From: JAJYZP01 sp049964535
Lineage (GTDB): Bacteria > Actinomycetota > Acidimicrobiia > Acidimicrobiales > Acidimicrobiaceae
Assembly (NCBI GenBank): GCA_049964535.1
Contig: JBMFXG010000081.1
Coordinates: 1 to 11,297 of the forward strand
Direction of reading: 5' to 3'
DNA: 11,297 nucleotides
Shown here one piece after another: positions 1 to 7,488 of the stretch. Numbering within the stretch: the first letter of the stretch is position 1; every line of letters begins with the position of its first letter. The notes below the pieces were generated by a model that searched no databases, was not told the DNA's origin, and saw nothing but the letters and a program-made list of their open reading frames with translations. The position numbers were made by a program, and so were the translations under genes.

Positions 1-1286
1 ATGAGCTCTCTCAGCTCACCCCAATTCCAATGGCTTGGGACAAGACATCGGCCACGGCTCCGACGCCTTCAGAGACGTCGACAACTGCGCCAGATCTTAC
101 TCCAACAGGTGCGGTGGCCGTCTATAAGTTCCTCAATACCCAGGCGAGTGATCTCAACACCTACGGAAGTAATCCTCTGTGGCAGGTGGTAGACGGACCA
201 TGGGTCTTACAGAGCTTTACGACCCAGGGCAAGGCGGTCTTCGTACCAAACCACTCTTATTCCGGGCCGATCAAGCCGACACTCTCGAAGTTCGTCGAGC
301 TACCGTTCTCCTCTGATGCAGCAGAATACAATGTCTTGCAACAAGGAAACCAGCTGACCTATGGTTACATCCCGGTTTCAGACCTCCCTCAGAAGAGTCG
401 CATCGCGGCGCAGAGATATAACTTTGCACCGTGGCTCCTCTTCGGCTTCGACTACATGTCTATCAACTTCAACAATCCAACGGTCGGGCCAATCTTTCAA
501 CAGCTCTATGCTCGCCAAGCTCTTGAGGATCTGGTCGATCAAACCGCATGGATCAAGAGCTTCTGGAAGGGCTTAGCCGTCCCAACGCACGGTCCGGTCC
601 CAGTGGCTCCTGCGAACCCATTTGCAGATAACGTCTCGAAAAAGGGCGTCTATAACTACTCCATATCAGAAGCGAGGAAGCTCCTCACTTCTCATGGATG
701 GAAGATCCCTGCTTCAGGAGCGGCCTTCTGTGCCAAGCCGGGCTCCGGCGCGACGCAGTGCGGTACCGGCGTCACGAAGGGACAGAAGTTTGCGCTCTCG
801 CTTCAGTACCTATCGGGACTCGCAGCGGTCTCGCAGGAGATGCAGGCATACAAGTCAGCAGCTGCGAGCGCTGGAATCCAGATCTCGCTTTCGGTCGCAC
901 CGTTCAACAGTGTGATCTCCAATGCGACTCCGTGTGCCTCGACAGCACCTTCGTGCAAGTGGGAGATCGCAAACTGGGGCGGTGGTTGGAGCTACTCTCC
1001 GGACTACTACCCCTCAGGTGAGACGCTGTTCGCCCAAGGAGCAGGTGCGAACTTCGGAAGCTACAACAATGCAACTGCCAACAGCTTGATCGCAGCGGTG
1101 GAGACGAGTTCGAATCCTCAGAAGGCGCTCAACGCCTACCAGGACTATCTCGTCAAAAACTTGCCCGTGATCTACCAGCCGGAGCAGGACTACCAGCTCT
1201 CCGAGATCAAGTCGAACCTTCAAGGTGCGACTCCTCAGAGTCCCTATCAGTACCTGCTGCCTGAGAACTGGTACTTCACTAAGTAG
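1..1286 (+). CDS. ABC-transporter solute-binding protein, family 5 (peptide/nickel type), 5'-truncated
   Basis: This is the C-terminal part of an extracytoplasmic solute-binding protein that would deliver a peptide-like ligand to an ABC importer. The open frame runs to the left edge without a stop (reading from base 3), so the start and any lipoprotein signal lie outside; the ATG at base 30 is internal. About 427 residues remain, against roughly 550-650 for intact family members. Recognisable family 5 features are the hinge region with FDYMSINFNNP (bases about 447-479), the YARQALEDLVDQ helix (bases about 507-542), and the late segment with NWGGGWSYSPDYYPSGE. Four cysteines fall in two close pairs (codons at 729 and 759, and at 933 and 954), which suggests disulfides in an exported protein. 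The ligand cannot be told from sequence. Permease and ATPase genes are not visible; they may lie to the left. Confidence 0.9.
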   Translation, partial: ELSQLTPIPMAWDKTSATAPTPSETSTTAPDLTPTGAVAVYKFLNTQASDLNTYGSNPLWQVVDGPWVLQSFTTQGKAVFVPNHSYSGPIKPTLSKFVELPFSSDAAEYNVLQQGNQLTYGYIPVSDLPQKSRIAAQRYNFAPWLLFGFDYMSINFNNPTVGPIFQQLYARQALEDLVDQTAWIKSFWKGLAVPTHGPVPVAPANPFADNVSKKGVYNYSISEARKLLTSHGWKIPASGAAFCAKPGSGATQCGTGVTKGQKFALSLQYLSGLAAVSQEMQAYKSAAASAGIQISLSVAPFNSVISNATPCASTAPSCKWEIANWGGGWSYSPDYYPSGETLFAQGAGANFGSYNNATANSLIAAVETSSNPQKALNAYQDYLVKNLPVIYQPEQDYQLSEIKSNLQGATPQSPYQYLLPENWYFTK

Positions 1287-1306
1287 TCAGAGGAGGGTCG
1301 TCTGAC
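1286..1306 (+). other. small hairpin at the stop codon of the solute-binding protein gene
   Basis: GTCAGA (1286-1291) and TCTGAC (1301-1306) are exact inverse complements separated by nine bases, and the left arm begins at the last base of the stop codon. A six-pair stem is weak on its own. It could help end or stabilise the transcript together with the stronger hairpin downstream, or be chance. Confidence 0.3.
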
Positions 1307-1361
1307 GGATCGACATCGAGCGCCAGGTAGGCATCGACGTGAACGAGATGACCCTTCTGTC

Positions 1362-1399
1362 AACGAAGAGACACAGGCATCTGCCTGTGTCTCTTCGTT
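1362..1399 (+). terminator. 18-bp perfect hairpin without a U-tract, likely transcription terminator
   Basis: The arms AACGAAGAGACACAGGCA (1362-1379) and its exact complement (1382-1399) are separated by only two bases, so the real loop will open a few of the inner pairs. The hairpin lies 76 bases after the solute-binding protein stop and has no run of T on either side. It is therefore not a canonical rho-independent terminator. Hairpin-only terminators have been proposed for actinobacteria, and the position fits one. An RNA processing or 3'-end protecting stem is the alternative. Confidence 0.65.
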
Positions 1400-1987
1400 A
1401 CGTGCGGTACGCTCGACGTAGTCAGCTCTTCAGTTCTTTCGGTTCTGAGATGAACCGCCCCTGCAACCACGTCACTTTCGTGCAGCGTAAGAGAGCCCAA
1501 TGCGCTCACTCAAGAATGGGCCGGTGGGCGAGCTAATGCAGTGCGGTTCTGAGTCGCTCAACAGCACTGAGGAGGCTTGTCCCAAAGTCATGTGGGTCGT
1601 AGAGGACAGCGACAACACCAGGGGTAAAGTTGGCGAAAGGTATCACGATCGACGTGAGGAAGTGGCGAGAGGCGACGTAGGCGAATGAGGTATCGCTCTC
1701 ATCCATGGGCGGGGATGAGGCGGGTGAGAATCAGGGATACACCATCAAGCTCTCTAACCCTCCCGGAGTTCACAAGCTTGAAGCGATCCAGTACTCTCTC
1801 GCAGTGATCTTGGTTGCACGGCCATCGATCGAACGGTAGCTGCTGCTATCTCGCCGTCCATGCGGCAGGGTAGGTAAGAGCCGAGAGGAGTACCGGCGGG
1901 AGCAGTGCACGGTACGCTCGGAGCGAGCTTCGCAAGCTATCGGTCGACAGACAGTCATAGAGTTCAAAGAGGGAAGTAAGGCAAGAC
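1400..1987. other. intergenic region, no convincing gene
   Basis: Roughly 590 bases lie between the hairpin and the asparaginase start. The short open frames here (for example 1500-1688 plus and 1770-1967 minus) give arginine- and serine-rich translations that resemble no family I know and lack good ribosome-binding sites. I see no tRNA or known riboswitch pattern. There is a GGCGA-rich stretch at 1632-1693 and a short palindrome, CGCTC-G-GAGCG, at 1915-1925. The promoter of the hydrolase block should lie in the right part. A weak match is TTGCAC (1814-1819) spaced 17 bases from TAGCTG (1837-1842), which I do not consider reliable. Confidence 0.5.
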
Positions 1988-2917
1988 ATGAACCCAGATA
2001 TTCAAATTATCGCTAGCGCTAACGGAGCGATCGGCATCGACGCGGTGTGGGAGAATCTCGCCCAAGGCATCCGTGCCCTCGACGCAGTCGAGGCTGCGGC
2101 TCGCGTGGTCGAAGACAACGTTGATGATCACTCTGTGGGTACGGGGGGCCTACCGAATCTCGACGGAATCGTCGAGCTTGACGCCTCCATCATGGACGGG
2201 GATAATCGAGCCGCAGGCGCGGTTGCGGCCCTTCGGGGTTATCGCCATCCGATCAGTGTTGCCCGAGCGGTACTAGAACGTCTCCCACACGTCCTCATCG
2301 TGGGTGACGGCGCAGCACGTTTTGCACAAGAGATCGGCGCAGAGGCTGGCGAACTCTTGACTGAAGAGGCCGAGAAGATATGGTCAGAGGGTTTAACTGC
2401 TGCACCTGGCGGACTAGCAGGAACCATACTCGAGCGAGCTAAAGCACTAACGGCCGATCCGGAACGGGCGGTGGGAACCGTTAACTTCCTCGCCCGAGAC
2501 CTCAATGGTTCGCTCGCCAGTGCCGTGTCCACGAGTGGATGGGCGTGGAAGTGGCCTGGCCGTGCAGGAGACTCGCCAATACCGGGGGCCGGGAACTACT
2601 GCGACTCGCGCTTTGGCTCGGCAGCGTGCACTGGCTACGGCGAGCTTGCGCTTCGAACATCGACTGCGCGTGCCATTGTCAACCGTCTTGCTGAAGGAGC
2701 CTCTCCACTCGAGGCCGGTCGTAGCGCCCTCTTAGATCTTGCCTCGCTCGATGAACCAACGGAGAACATGATTATGCACGTTGTCGTGCTCTCCAAAGAT
2801 GGCGAGCACGCTGCCCTTTCGACGCAACGAGGGGCTCTCTACGCGTGGAGAGATGGAAACTCGAAGTCGACCGAAGTCTTGGAGAGAACGTACGTCTCTC
2901 TCGAGGGTGGACATTGA
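1988..2917 (+). CDS. N-terminal-nucleophile asparaginase, glycosylasparaginase type (peptidase family T2)
   Basis: Predicted cytoplasmic amidohydrolase of 309 residues. The family cleaves the side-chain amide of N4-substituted asparagine, or beta-aspartyl peptides, after cutting itself into alpha and beta chains. The autocleavage and nucleophile site is G163-T164-V in AVGTVNFLARD, so Thr164 would begin the beta chain. Downstream come STSGWAWKWPGR (181-192), GDSPIPGAG (194-202) and CTGYGE (214-219), the conserved substrate-pocket and glycine-rich motifs. The early SVGTGGLPN (49-57) and ELDASIMDGD (63-72) blocks also match. No signal peptide is seen. The ATG at 1988 follows a purine-rich stretch with AAGTAAGG. 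It is the first gene of a three-hydrolase run. The motif block resembles bacterial N4-(beta-N-acetylglucosaminyl)-L-asparaginases more than EcAIII, but the true substrate (glycosyl-Asn, isoaspartyl dipeptide or asparagine) is open. Confidence 0.9.
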   Translation: MNPDIQIIASANGAIGIDAVWENLAQGIRALDAVEAAARVVEDNVDDHSVGTGGLPNLDGIVELDASIMDGDNRAAGAVAALRGYRHPISVARAVLERLPHVLIVGDGAARFAQEIGAEAGELLTEEAEKIWSEGLTAAPGGLAGTILERAKALTADPERAVGTVNFLARDLNGSLASAVSTSGWAWKWPGRAGDSPIPGAGNYCDSRFGSAACTGYGELALRTSTARAIVNRLAEGASPLEAGRSALLDLASLDEPTENMIMHVVVLSKDGEHAALSTQRGALYAWRDGNSKSTEVLERTYVSLEGGH

Positions 2918-3074
2918 GATCAAAGAGCTTGCGACCCTTCGTCGTCTGCGACCGGGCGAAGAATTGAAGCTCGATCAGGTTCTGACAACGAAGCGGTCGT
3001 TCTCGAACAGGTACGGAAGAGGCCACGAGTTCGAAAGTTCAACTACTGCACAGCACGACATTGAATCGGAGTAG
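2907..3074 (+). CDS. candidate 55-residue overlapping small ORF (uncertain)
   Basis: A frame starting at GTG 2907 overlaps the last 11 bases of the asparaginase gene and ends 11 bases before the D-aminopeptidase start. It fills most of the 168-base spacer. The product is charged, with an early segment EIKELATLRRLRPGEELKLD that could be helical, and a polar tail. I recognise no family. Against it: there is no clear Shine-Dalgarno ahead of the GTG, and the codon third positions look only mildly G+C-rich. It may simply be an open spacer, or a sign that translation continues from gene to gene. Confidence 0.2.
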   Translation: MDIEIKELATLRRLRPGEELKLDQVLTTKRSFSNRYGRGHEFESSTTAQHDIESE

Positions 3075-3085
3075 GAAGGAAAGCT

Positions 3086-3913
3086 ATGAAGCTCTACATA
3101 TCGTTCGACCTTGAGGGTATTTCGGGGATCGTAGACTGGGAACAGTGCACTGGATCGAGCTTTGAATACCTCCAGGGCATTGAATTAACCTTGGCGGAGA
3201 TTAACGCCGCAATTGACGGAGCGGTGAGTGCAGGCGTGACTGAGGTCGTCGTCAACGACGCGCACTCAAAGATGCGAAATCTCAATCCAGCGGGCCTTCA
3301 TCACCGTGCGAGCTACATCACCGGTGCTCACAAGCCGCACTACATGATGGAGGGTCTCGATAGCTCCTTCGATCTCATCTTCTTCCTTGGCTACCACGGA
3401 GCGATCTCTGGGGAGCCCTCAACACTCTCCCATACGTACAACCCATCGATCTTTACGGAAGTCAGACTTAACGGCGTTGAGGTTGGGGAGAGCGGCATCA
3501 ACGCCCTGGTTGCTCTTGGGTATAGCGTTCCCATAGCGTTAATCAGTGGGGACCAACCCACCAAGGAACAGGCACAGCGGCTCATCCCTGACATTGAAGC
3601 AGTGGTGGTCAAGGAGTCGATTACACGCTTCGCGGCGCTCAATCTGCACCCCGAGACAGCTCGAGAGCTCCTCTACGCTGGAGCCGAGCGAGCCACGAGC
3701 TCGCTAGCCCACCATGGACTACCGACAATTGAGCTTCCTGCGACACTAACGATGAGCTTTCTGACCGCCGATATGGCAAAGGTGGCGTCGTGGGTTCGAG
3801 GAGTCGACCGCACGGGTCTTCGAGAGGCGCAGATTACGGGCCAGGATCCAATCGAGCTCTACGAGCGCTTCGTAGGAGTGAGCTACATTACTCGCCAATC
3901 GGGCGGTCGCTGA
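3086..3913 (+). CDS. D-aminopeptidase, M55 family (B. subtilis DppA-like)
   Basis: Zinc aminopeptidase of 275 residues, close in length to B. subtilis DppA. That enzyme forms a ring-shaped oligomer and releases N-terminal D-amino acids such as D-Ala from short peptides. The metal-binding residues of the family are all visible: Asp8 and Glu10 in SFDLEGISG, His60 in VNDAHSK, His104 in LGYHGA and Glu135 in VGESG. His116 in TLSHTY matches the catalytic His115 of DppA. No signal peptide is seen, so it should act in the cytoplasm on imported peptides. The ATG at 3086 is preceded by AGGAAGG at good distance. In B. subtilis the gene belongs to a dipeptide ABC transport operon, which fits the solute-binding protein gene upstream here. 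The E. coli gene named dppA is unrelated (a binding protein), so I give no symbol. Confidence 0.93.
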   Translation: MKLYISFDLEGISGIVDWEQCTGSSFEYLQGIELTLAEINAAIDGAVSAGVTEVVVNDAHSKMRNLNPAGLHHRASYITGAHKPHYMMEGLDSSFDLIFFLGYHGAISGEPSTLSHTYNPSIFTEVRLNGVEVGESGINALVALGYSVPIALISGDQPTKEQAQRLIPDIEAVVVKESITRFAALNLHPETARELLYAGAERATSSLAHHGLPTIELPATLTMSFLTADMAKVASWVRGVDRTGLREAQITGQDPIELYERFVGVSYITRQSGGR

Positions 3914-4019
3914 CCGATCGCTCCGATTCGTCGTCGTCTCAACGACCTCTGCGCCGGGACTCCGTATGTATGGCCTCGAGGTAGTGATCGACGAAATGAA
4001 CGAATGCCGAAGCGACCGC

Positions 4020-4030
4020 GACACTGTGTC
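4020..4030. promoter_or_regulatory. short palindrome ahead of the deacylase gene
   Basis: GACAC-T-GTGTC is a perfect 11-base palindrome that ends 32 bases before the start codon of the next gene, inside a 149-base spacer. It could be a regulator half-site pair. At this length chance is also likely. Confidence 0.2.
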
Positions 4031-4062
4031 AGACTAAGTCCAAGACCCAAGAAGGAGCACGA

Positions 4063-4998
4063 ATGCTACGGACCTATCTCCGCTTCGTCCAACCTCTACT
4101 AACAGATCTCGAGATTCCCTATCTCGAGATCTGTGGCGACCAGGATGGTCCCACACTGACGCTACTTGGAGGAGTCCACGGTTGTGAGTATACATCGCAG
4201 GCCGCAGTACGAGAGTTCTTCGACATCCTCGACGAAGGCACCCTGCGCGGTAGGGTGAGAGCGGTTCCGACCCTCAACGTCAAATCTTTCTACTCTCGAT
4301 CACCGTTCGTATCGCCTGATGACGGAAAAAATCTCAATCGCTCCTTCCCTGGGATTGCGCTCGGCACCTATAGCGAGCAGTTGGCGTATGCAGTCACGGA
4401 AAACCTCATCAAAGGTTCCGATGCACTCATCGATCTTCACGCTGGCGACCTCGTCGAAGCACTCGAGCCATTCACGCTCTACGAGGAGTCAGATGTGACG
4501 GAGAGTTCTCGCGCTCTAGCCGAGGCGTATGGCCTACCATACAGCGTCTTTCAACGACGGCAGGGAAAAACTGTCGCGGGCGCAACGTCCGCCACCGCTG
4601 CAGACCTCGGCATACCGGCGATCATCGCCGAGTCCGGAGGACGGGGCATTATGGAGGACGATGCCGTCGCGAGACACCTTCTTGGGCTGAGAAGAGTTAC
4701 CAACCAGCTCGATATGACGGATTTCGATACGACGGAAGCGCCGAGCGTCCCTATCGAGCACTTCGCAGCCTTCCACTGGATTCGTAGCGAGCATCAGGGT
4801 TGGTGGTCTCCGAGCGTCCCAGTGGGCGCAAGGGTGCATCTCGGTGATACCTTGGGATCGGTTCTCGATCTGCTCGGTGTGGAGCAGAGTTCAGTGGTAG
4901 CTCCGAGCGATGGGGTAGTACTCTTCCAGACCTCCTCTCCAGCAGTGTTGAGCGACGGACTCTTACTGGGACTCGCCGCGGACGCTTTCGTACCGTAG
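4063..4998 (+). CDS. succinylglutamate desuccinylase/aspartoacylase-family zinc deacylase (M14-like)
   Basis: Zinc-dependent deacylase of 311 residues. The family hydrolyses N-acyl amino acids such as N-succinylglutamate and N-acetylaspartate. The zinc site is clear: His39 and Glu42 in GGVHGCEY, and His126 in IDLHAGD. NLNRSFPG (90-97) is the conserved substrate-carboxylate segment, and Glu190 in IIAESGGRG is the likely catalytic glutamate. The C-terminal part (about 225-305, with SVPVGARVHLGDTLGSV and VVAPSDGVVL) is the small beta-rich domain typical of AstE/AspA proteins. AAGGAG lies 7 bases ahead of the ATG at 4063 and supports this start. It is the last gene of the plus-strand hydrolase block, 149 bases after the D-aminopeptidase and just before an 18-bp hairpin. 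None of the other arginine-succinyltransferase pathway genes is present, so AstE function is not implied. Deacylation of N-acyl or modified amino acids freed by the neighbouring peptidases is a reasonable guess. Confidence 0.88.
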   Translation: MLRTYLRFVQPLLTDLEIPYLEICGDQDGPTLTLLGGVHGCEYTSQAAVREFFDILDEGTLRGRVRAVPTLNVKSFYSRSPFVSPDDGKNLNRSFPGIALGTYSEQLAYAVTENLIKGSDALIDLHAGDLVEALEPFTLYEESDVTESSRALAEAYGLPYSVFQRRQGKTVAGATSATAADLGIPAIIAESGGRGIMEDDAVARHLLGLRRVTNQLDMTDFDTTEAPSVPIEHFAAFHWIRSEHQGWWSPSVPVGARVHLGDTLGSVLDLLGVEQSSVVAPSDGVVLFQTSSPAVLSDGLLLGLAADAFVP

Positions 4999-5023
4999 GC
5001 GCATTCTCGCAACAAGGATTGGA

Positions 5024-5068
5024 CTCCATACGATCGAGCGCTGTTCTCACGCGCTCGATCGTATGGAG
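5024..5068 (+). terminator. 18-bp perfect hairpin without a U-tract, end of the hydrolase block
   Basis: CTCCATACGATCGAGCGC (5024-5041) pairs exactly with 5051-5068 around a nine-base loop. It begins 25 bases after the deacylase stop. As with the hairpin at 1362-1399, neither flank carries a T run. It stands between convergent units, with the minus-strand operon ending at 5337, and a symmetric stem could serve both strands. Confidence 0.7.
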
Positions 5069-5336
5069 GAAACAACTCTCAGCCTTCCGATCACGACCGG
5101 CACGCCTCCTCCGTCCTCAGCGAGGTCCCTATAGTAACTGAGATGGCACCGAACCGGGCAGAACCGATGAGAATGCGCTCGCACCATCACCTGCAGCTTG
5201 CGCCTCCGGTGACCCGACGCTTCACTACCGCTGAGCTCGCCGTAGAGTTGAGTGGCAAAGCCATCCCTTTCGCAGACCGAAGGAGACTCCCGTCGTTACG
5301 GCGCTCAACAGTGCAACATCTCAGCTACAGAGTGGC

Positions 5337-6101
5337 TTACAGGGGGGTGACGTAGGCTCCGGTGAGACCTCCGTCTACCACGAAGTTGGAGGCGGTCACA
5401 AAGGACGCGTCATCTGAAGCAAGGAAGGCCACTGCCGCCGCTATCTCGCTTGGCTCACCAAATCTGCCCATCGGTACGTGGACGAGTCGCCGCTCAGCTC
5501 GTTCAGGATCTTTCGCAAAGAGGTCCATGAGAAGCGGCGTGGCGATCGGCCCTGGGCTGATTGCATTGACGCGCACCGCGCTTCTTGCGAACTGAACGCC
5601 AAGCTCTCTCGTCATAGCGAGAACCCCGCCTTTGGATGCGGTATACGAGATTTGAGAGGTTGCAGCTCCGAGCGTCGCTACGAAGGATGCAGTGTTGATG
5701 ATACTCCCTTTGCCCTGCTCGAGCATGACCGGCAAGACCGCCTTGCAGCAGAGGTATACAGAGGTGAGGTTGACCTCCTGTACCTTTCTCCAAGCTTCGA
5801 GAGAGGTATTCAAAATGGAGTCATCATCGGGAGGGGAGATTCCCGCATTATGGAACGATACGTCAATTCTGCCAAACTCTTTGACCGTCGTCTCGATCAG
5901 AGCATCGACGCTGGCCTTCTCCGCTACGTCGGTTCTCACAAAAGTGGCCCCGAGCTCCTGTGCGACGGCCTCTCCGGCACTAGCGTCAAGGTCAGCAAGG
6001 ACAACTCGTGCACCCTCGGCGAGAAATCGCTCGACCGTCGCTTTTCCTATTCCACTCGCTCCGCCGGTGACGATCGCTACTCGATCCCTTAATCGCTCCA
6101 T
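5337..6101 (-). CDS. short-chain dehydrogenase/reductase (SDR, classical FabG-like)
   Basis: Classical SDR oxidoreductase of 254 residues. The Rossmann motif TGGASGIG is at 12-19, NAG at 85-87, Asn111, Ser139 in NTASF, and the catalytic pair Tyr153/Lys157 in YTASK, so the full tetrad is present. Asp37 after the second beta strand (VVLADLD) suggests NAD(H) rather than NADP(H). The PG motif ISPGPIATPL follows at 181-190. I place the start at the ATG ending at 6101, because AGGAAGGGA lies just upstream and the family N-terminus (RVAIVTGG) follows at once. The frame is open further upstream only as an artefact over the aldehyde dehydrogenase gene. It begins 13 bases after that gene's stop, so it is the third gene of the operon. 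By comparison with mycobacterial glnA4-aldC loci it may oxidise a hydroxylated intermediate of amine breakdown; the substrate is unknown. Confidence 0.92.
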   Translation of the reverse strand: MERLRDRVAIVTGGASGIGKATVERFLAEGARVVLADLDASAGEAVAQELGATFVRTDVAEKASVDALIETTVKEFGRIDVSFHNAGISPPDDDSILNTSLEAWRKVQEVNLTSVYLCCKAVLPVMLEQGKGSIINTASFVATLGAATSQISYTASKGGVLAMTRELGVQFARSAVRVNAISPGPIATPLLMDLFAKDPERAERRLVHVPMGRFGEPSEIAAAVAFLASDDASFVTASNFVVDGGLTGAYVTPL

Positions 6102-6114
6102 CTCGATTCCCTTC

Positions 6115-7488
6115 CTACAGTTCGGTGTTGATAAATACGTTCTTCGTCTCACAGAATGCATCGGTGGCATCGGGGCCGAGTTCTCGGCCGAGCCCAGATC
6201 TCTTATAGCCTCCGAACGGGGTCCAATATCGTACAGAGGAGTGAGAATTAATCGAGAGTGCTCCGCTCTCGAGCGCTCGCGCCATCCGAAGACCTCGACC
6301 GAGATTTGACGTCCAGATCGAACCAGAGAGCCCGTAGTCACTATCGTTTGCCAGCGCAATGGCATGGGCCTCGTCGGTAAAACGCTGAACGACGACGACC
6401 GGCCCAAAGATCTCCTCGCGAACGGATCGATGACGCGTGTCTTCGATACCGACAACGGTAGGCGGATACCAATACCCCGGCCCCTCAGGACACGCTCCAC
6501 GAAAGAGAATCGTGTTCTCATCAACGTAGCTTGCGACTCGCTCTCGGTGTTCTGGCGTGATCAACGGGCCCATCTCCGCAGTCTCCAAGGTGGGATCCTC
6601 AACTCGTACGGCCTTGACTGCGGCTTCGAAGCGCTCAAGAAACGCGTCCAACACACTTGCTTGAACGAGCAACCGTGACCGAGCGCAACAGTCTTGACCT
6701 GCGTTATCGAAGACAGCATATGGAGCCGAAGATGCAGCTCGGTCAAGGTCTGCATCCTCGAAGATGATATTTGCGCTTTTGCCACCGAGCTCAAGTGTTA
6801 CTGGCTTGACCTGAGGCGCTGCGAGCTCCTGGATACGCACCCCAACACGGGTCGATCCTGTAAAAACAATCTTGGCAACATCTGGATCACGAACCAACGC
6901 CTCACCTACAACACTGCCCACCCCGGTGATGACCTGAAAGACATCTTGAGGTATGCCCGCTTCGTGCGCTAGCTCCGCAAGCCGGAGAGCGCTGAGCGGC
7001 GTCGTTTCGGCAGGCTTGAGAATGACTGAGCAGCCAGCAGCGAGTGCTGGCGCAAAGCCCCAACTCGCTATCGGCATCGGAAAGTTCCACGGCACGATGA
7101 TGCCAACGACTCCGAGGGGTTCTTTGAAGGTGAGATCAACTCCGCCCGCTACTGGTATCTGCTGTCCGAGGAGTCGCTCAACCGAACCGGCATAGTACAT
7201 GATGACATCGGCGACGTTGTTCGCCTCCCATCGTGCATTAGAGATGGTGTGGCCAGCATTGCGGACCTCTAGTTGCGCTAGCTCCTCGTTATGAGAAAGG
7301 ACAGCTGCACCAAAGGCTCGCAGTAGCGTTGCGCGGTCACCCGGCGCAAGTGCCCGCCATTCCCGAAAACCTCGCTTCGCCCGCTGAACGGCCTCACGGG
7401 TTTCCGCTACTGTGGCTCCTGGCACTTCGGCCAAGACCTGCTCTGTTGCGGGGTTTCGTACGATCTGCAGCGTCGATACGGTGATCAC
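6115..7488 (-). CDS. NAD-dependent aldehyde dehydrogenase (AldC/PuuC-like)
   Basis: Aldehyde dehydrogenase of 457 residues, slightly short for the superfamily (about 480-500) but complete at both ends. Key residues: Asn135 in VPWNFP (oxyanion), Lys158 and Glu161 in LKPAE (cofactor ribose contact, favouring NAD), GSTRVG at 211-216, Glu233 in LELGGKS (general base) and Cys267 in the GQDCC context (nucleophile). EEIFGPV and the C-terminal PFGGYKRSGLGRE also match. The start is GTG at 7488, whose GTGA overlaps the stop of the upstream synthetase gene by four bases; GAGAGG lies only two bases ahead of it, so translational coupling is likely. In polyamine and ethanolamine gamma-glutamylation pathways the matching enzyme oxidises a gamma-glutamyl amino-aldehyde to the acid. 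That role is inferred from the neighbours. Confidence 0.93.
   Translation of the reverse strand: MITVSTLQIVRNPATEQVLAEVPGATVAETREAVQRAKRGFREWRALAPGDRATLLRAFGAAVLSHNEELAQLEVRNAGHTISNARWEANNVADVIMYYAGSVERLLGQQIPVAGGVDLTFKEPLGVVGIIVPWNFPMPIASWGFAPALAAGCSVILKPAETTPLSALRLAELAHEAGIPQDVFQVITGVGSVVGEALVRDPDVAKIVFTGSTRVGVRIQELAAPQVKPVTLELGGKSANIIFEDADLDRAASSAPYAVFDNAGQDCCARSRLLVQASVLDAFLERFEAAVKAVRVEDPTLETAEMGPLITPEHRERVASYVDENTILFRGACPEGPGYWYPPTVVGIEDTRHRSVREEIFGPVVVVQRFTDEAHAIALANDSDYGLSGSIWTSNLGRGLRMARALESGALSINSHSSVRYWTPFGGYKRSGLGRELGPDATDAFCETKNVFINTEL

Noticed and set aside
1814..1842. TTGCAC and TAGCTG with 17-base spacing as a promoter for the hydrolase block
   Set aside because: Only about half of the consensus positions match in each box, so it is not listed as a promoter.
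1770..1967. Minus-strand 65-codon frame upstream of the asparaginase gene
   Set aside because: Arginine/serine-rich translation typical of shadow frames in this genome, with no supporting start signal.
5069..5336. The 268 bases between the convergent units, checked for a tRNA, riboswitch or small gene
   Set aside because: No cloverleaf, known riboswitch core or credible reading frame was recognised; it appears to be a plain convergent spacer.
6102..6524. Open minus-strand extension upstream of the SDR start, which would make a 395-residue protein
   Set aside because: It lies over the aldehyde dehydrogenase gene in another frame, encodes low-complexity arginine/serine-rich sequence, and the ATG ending at 6101 has a good ribosome-binding site and the family N-terminus.
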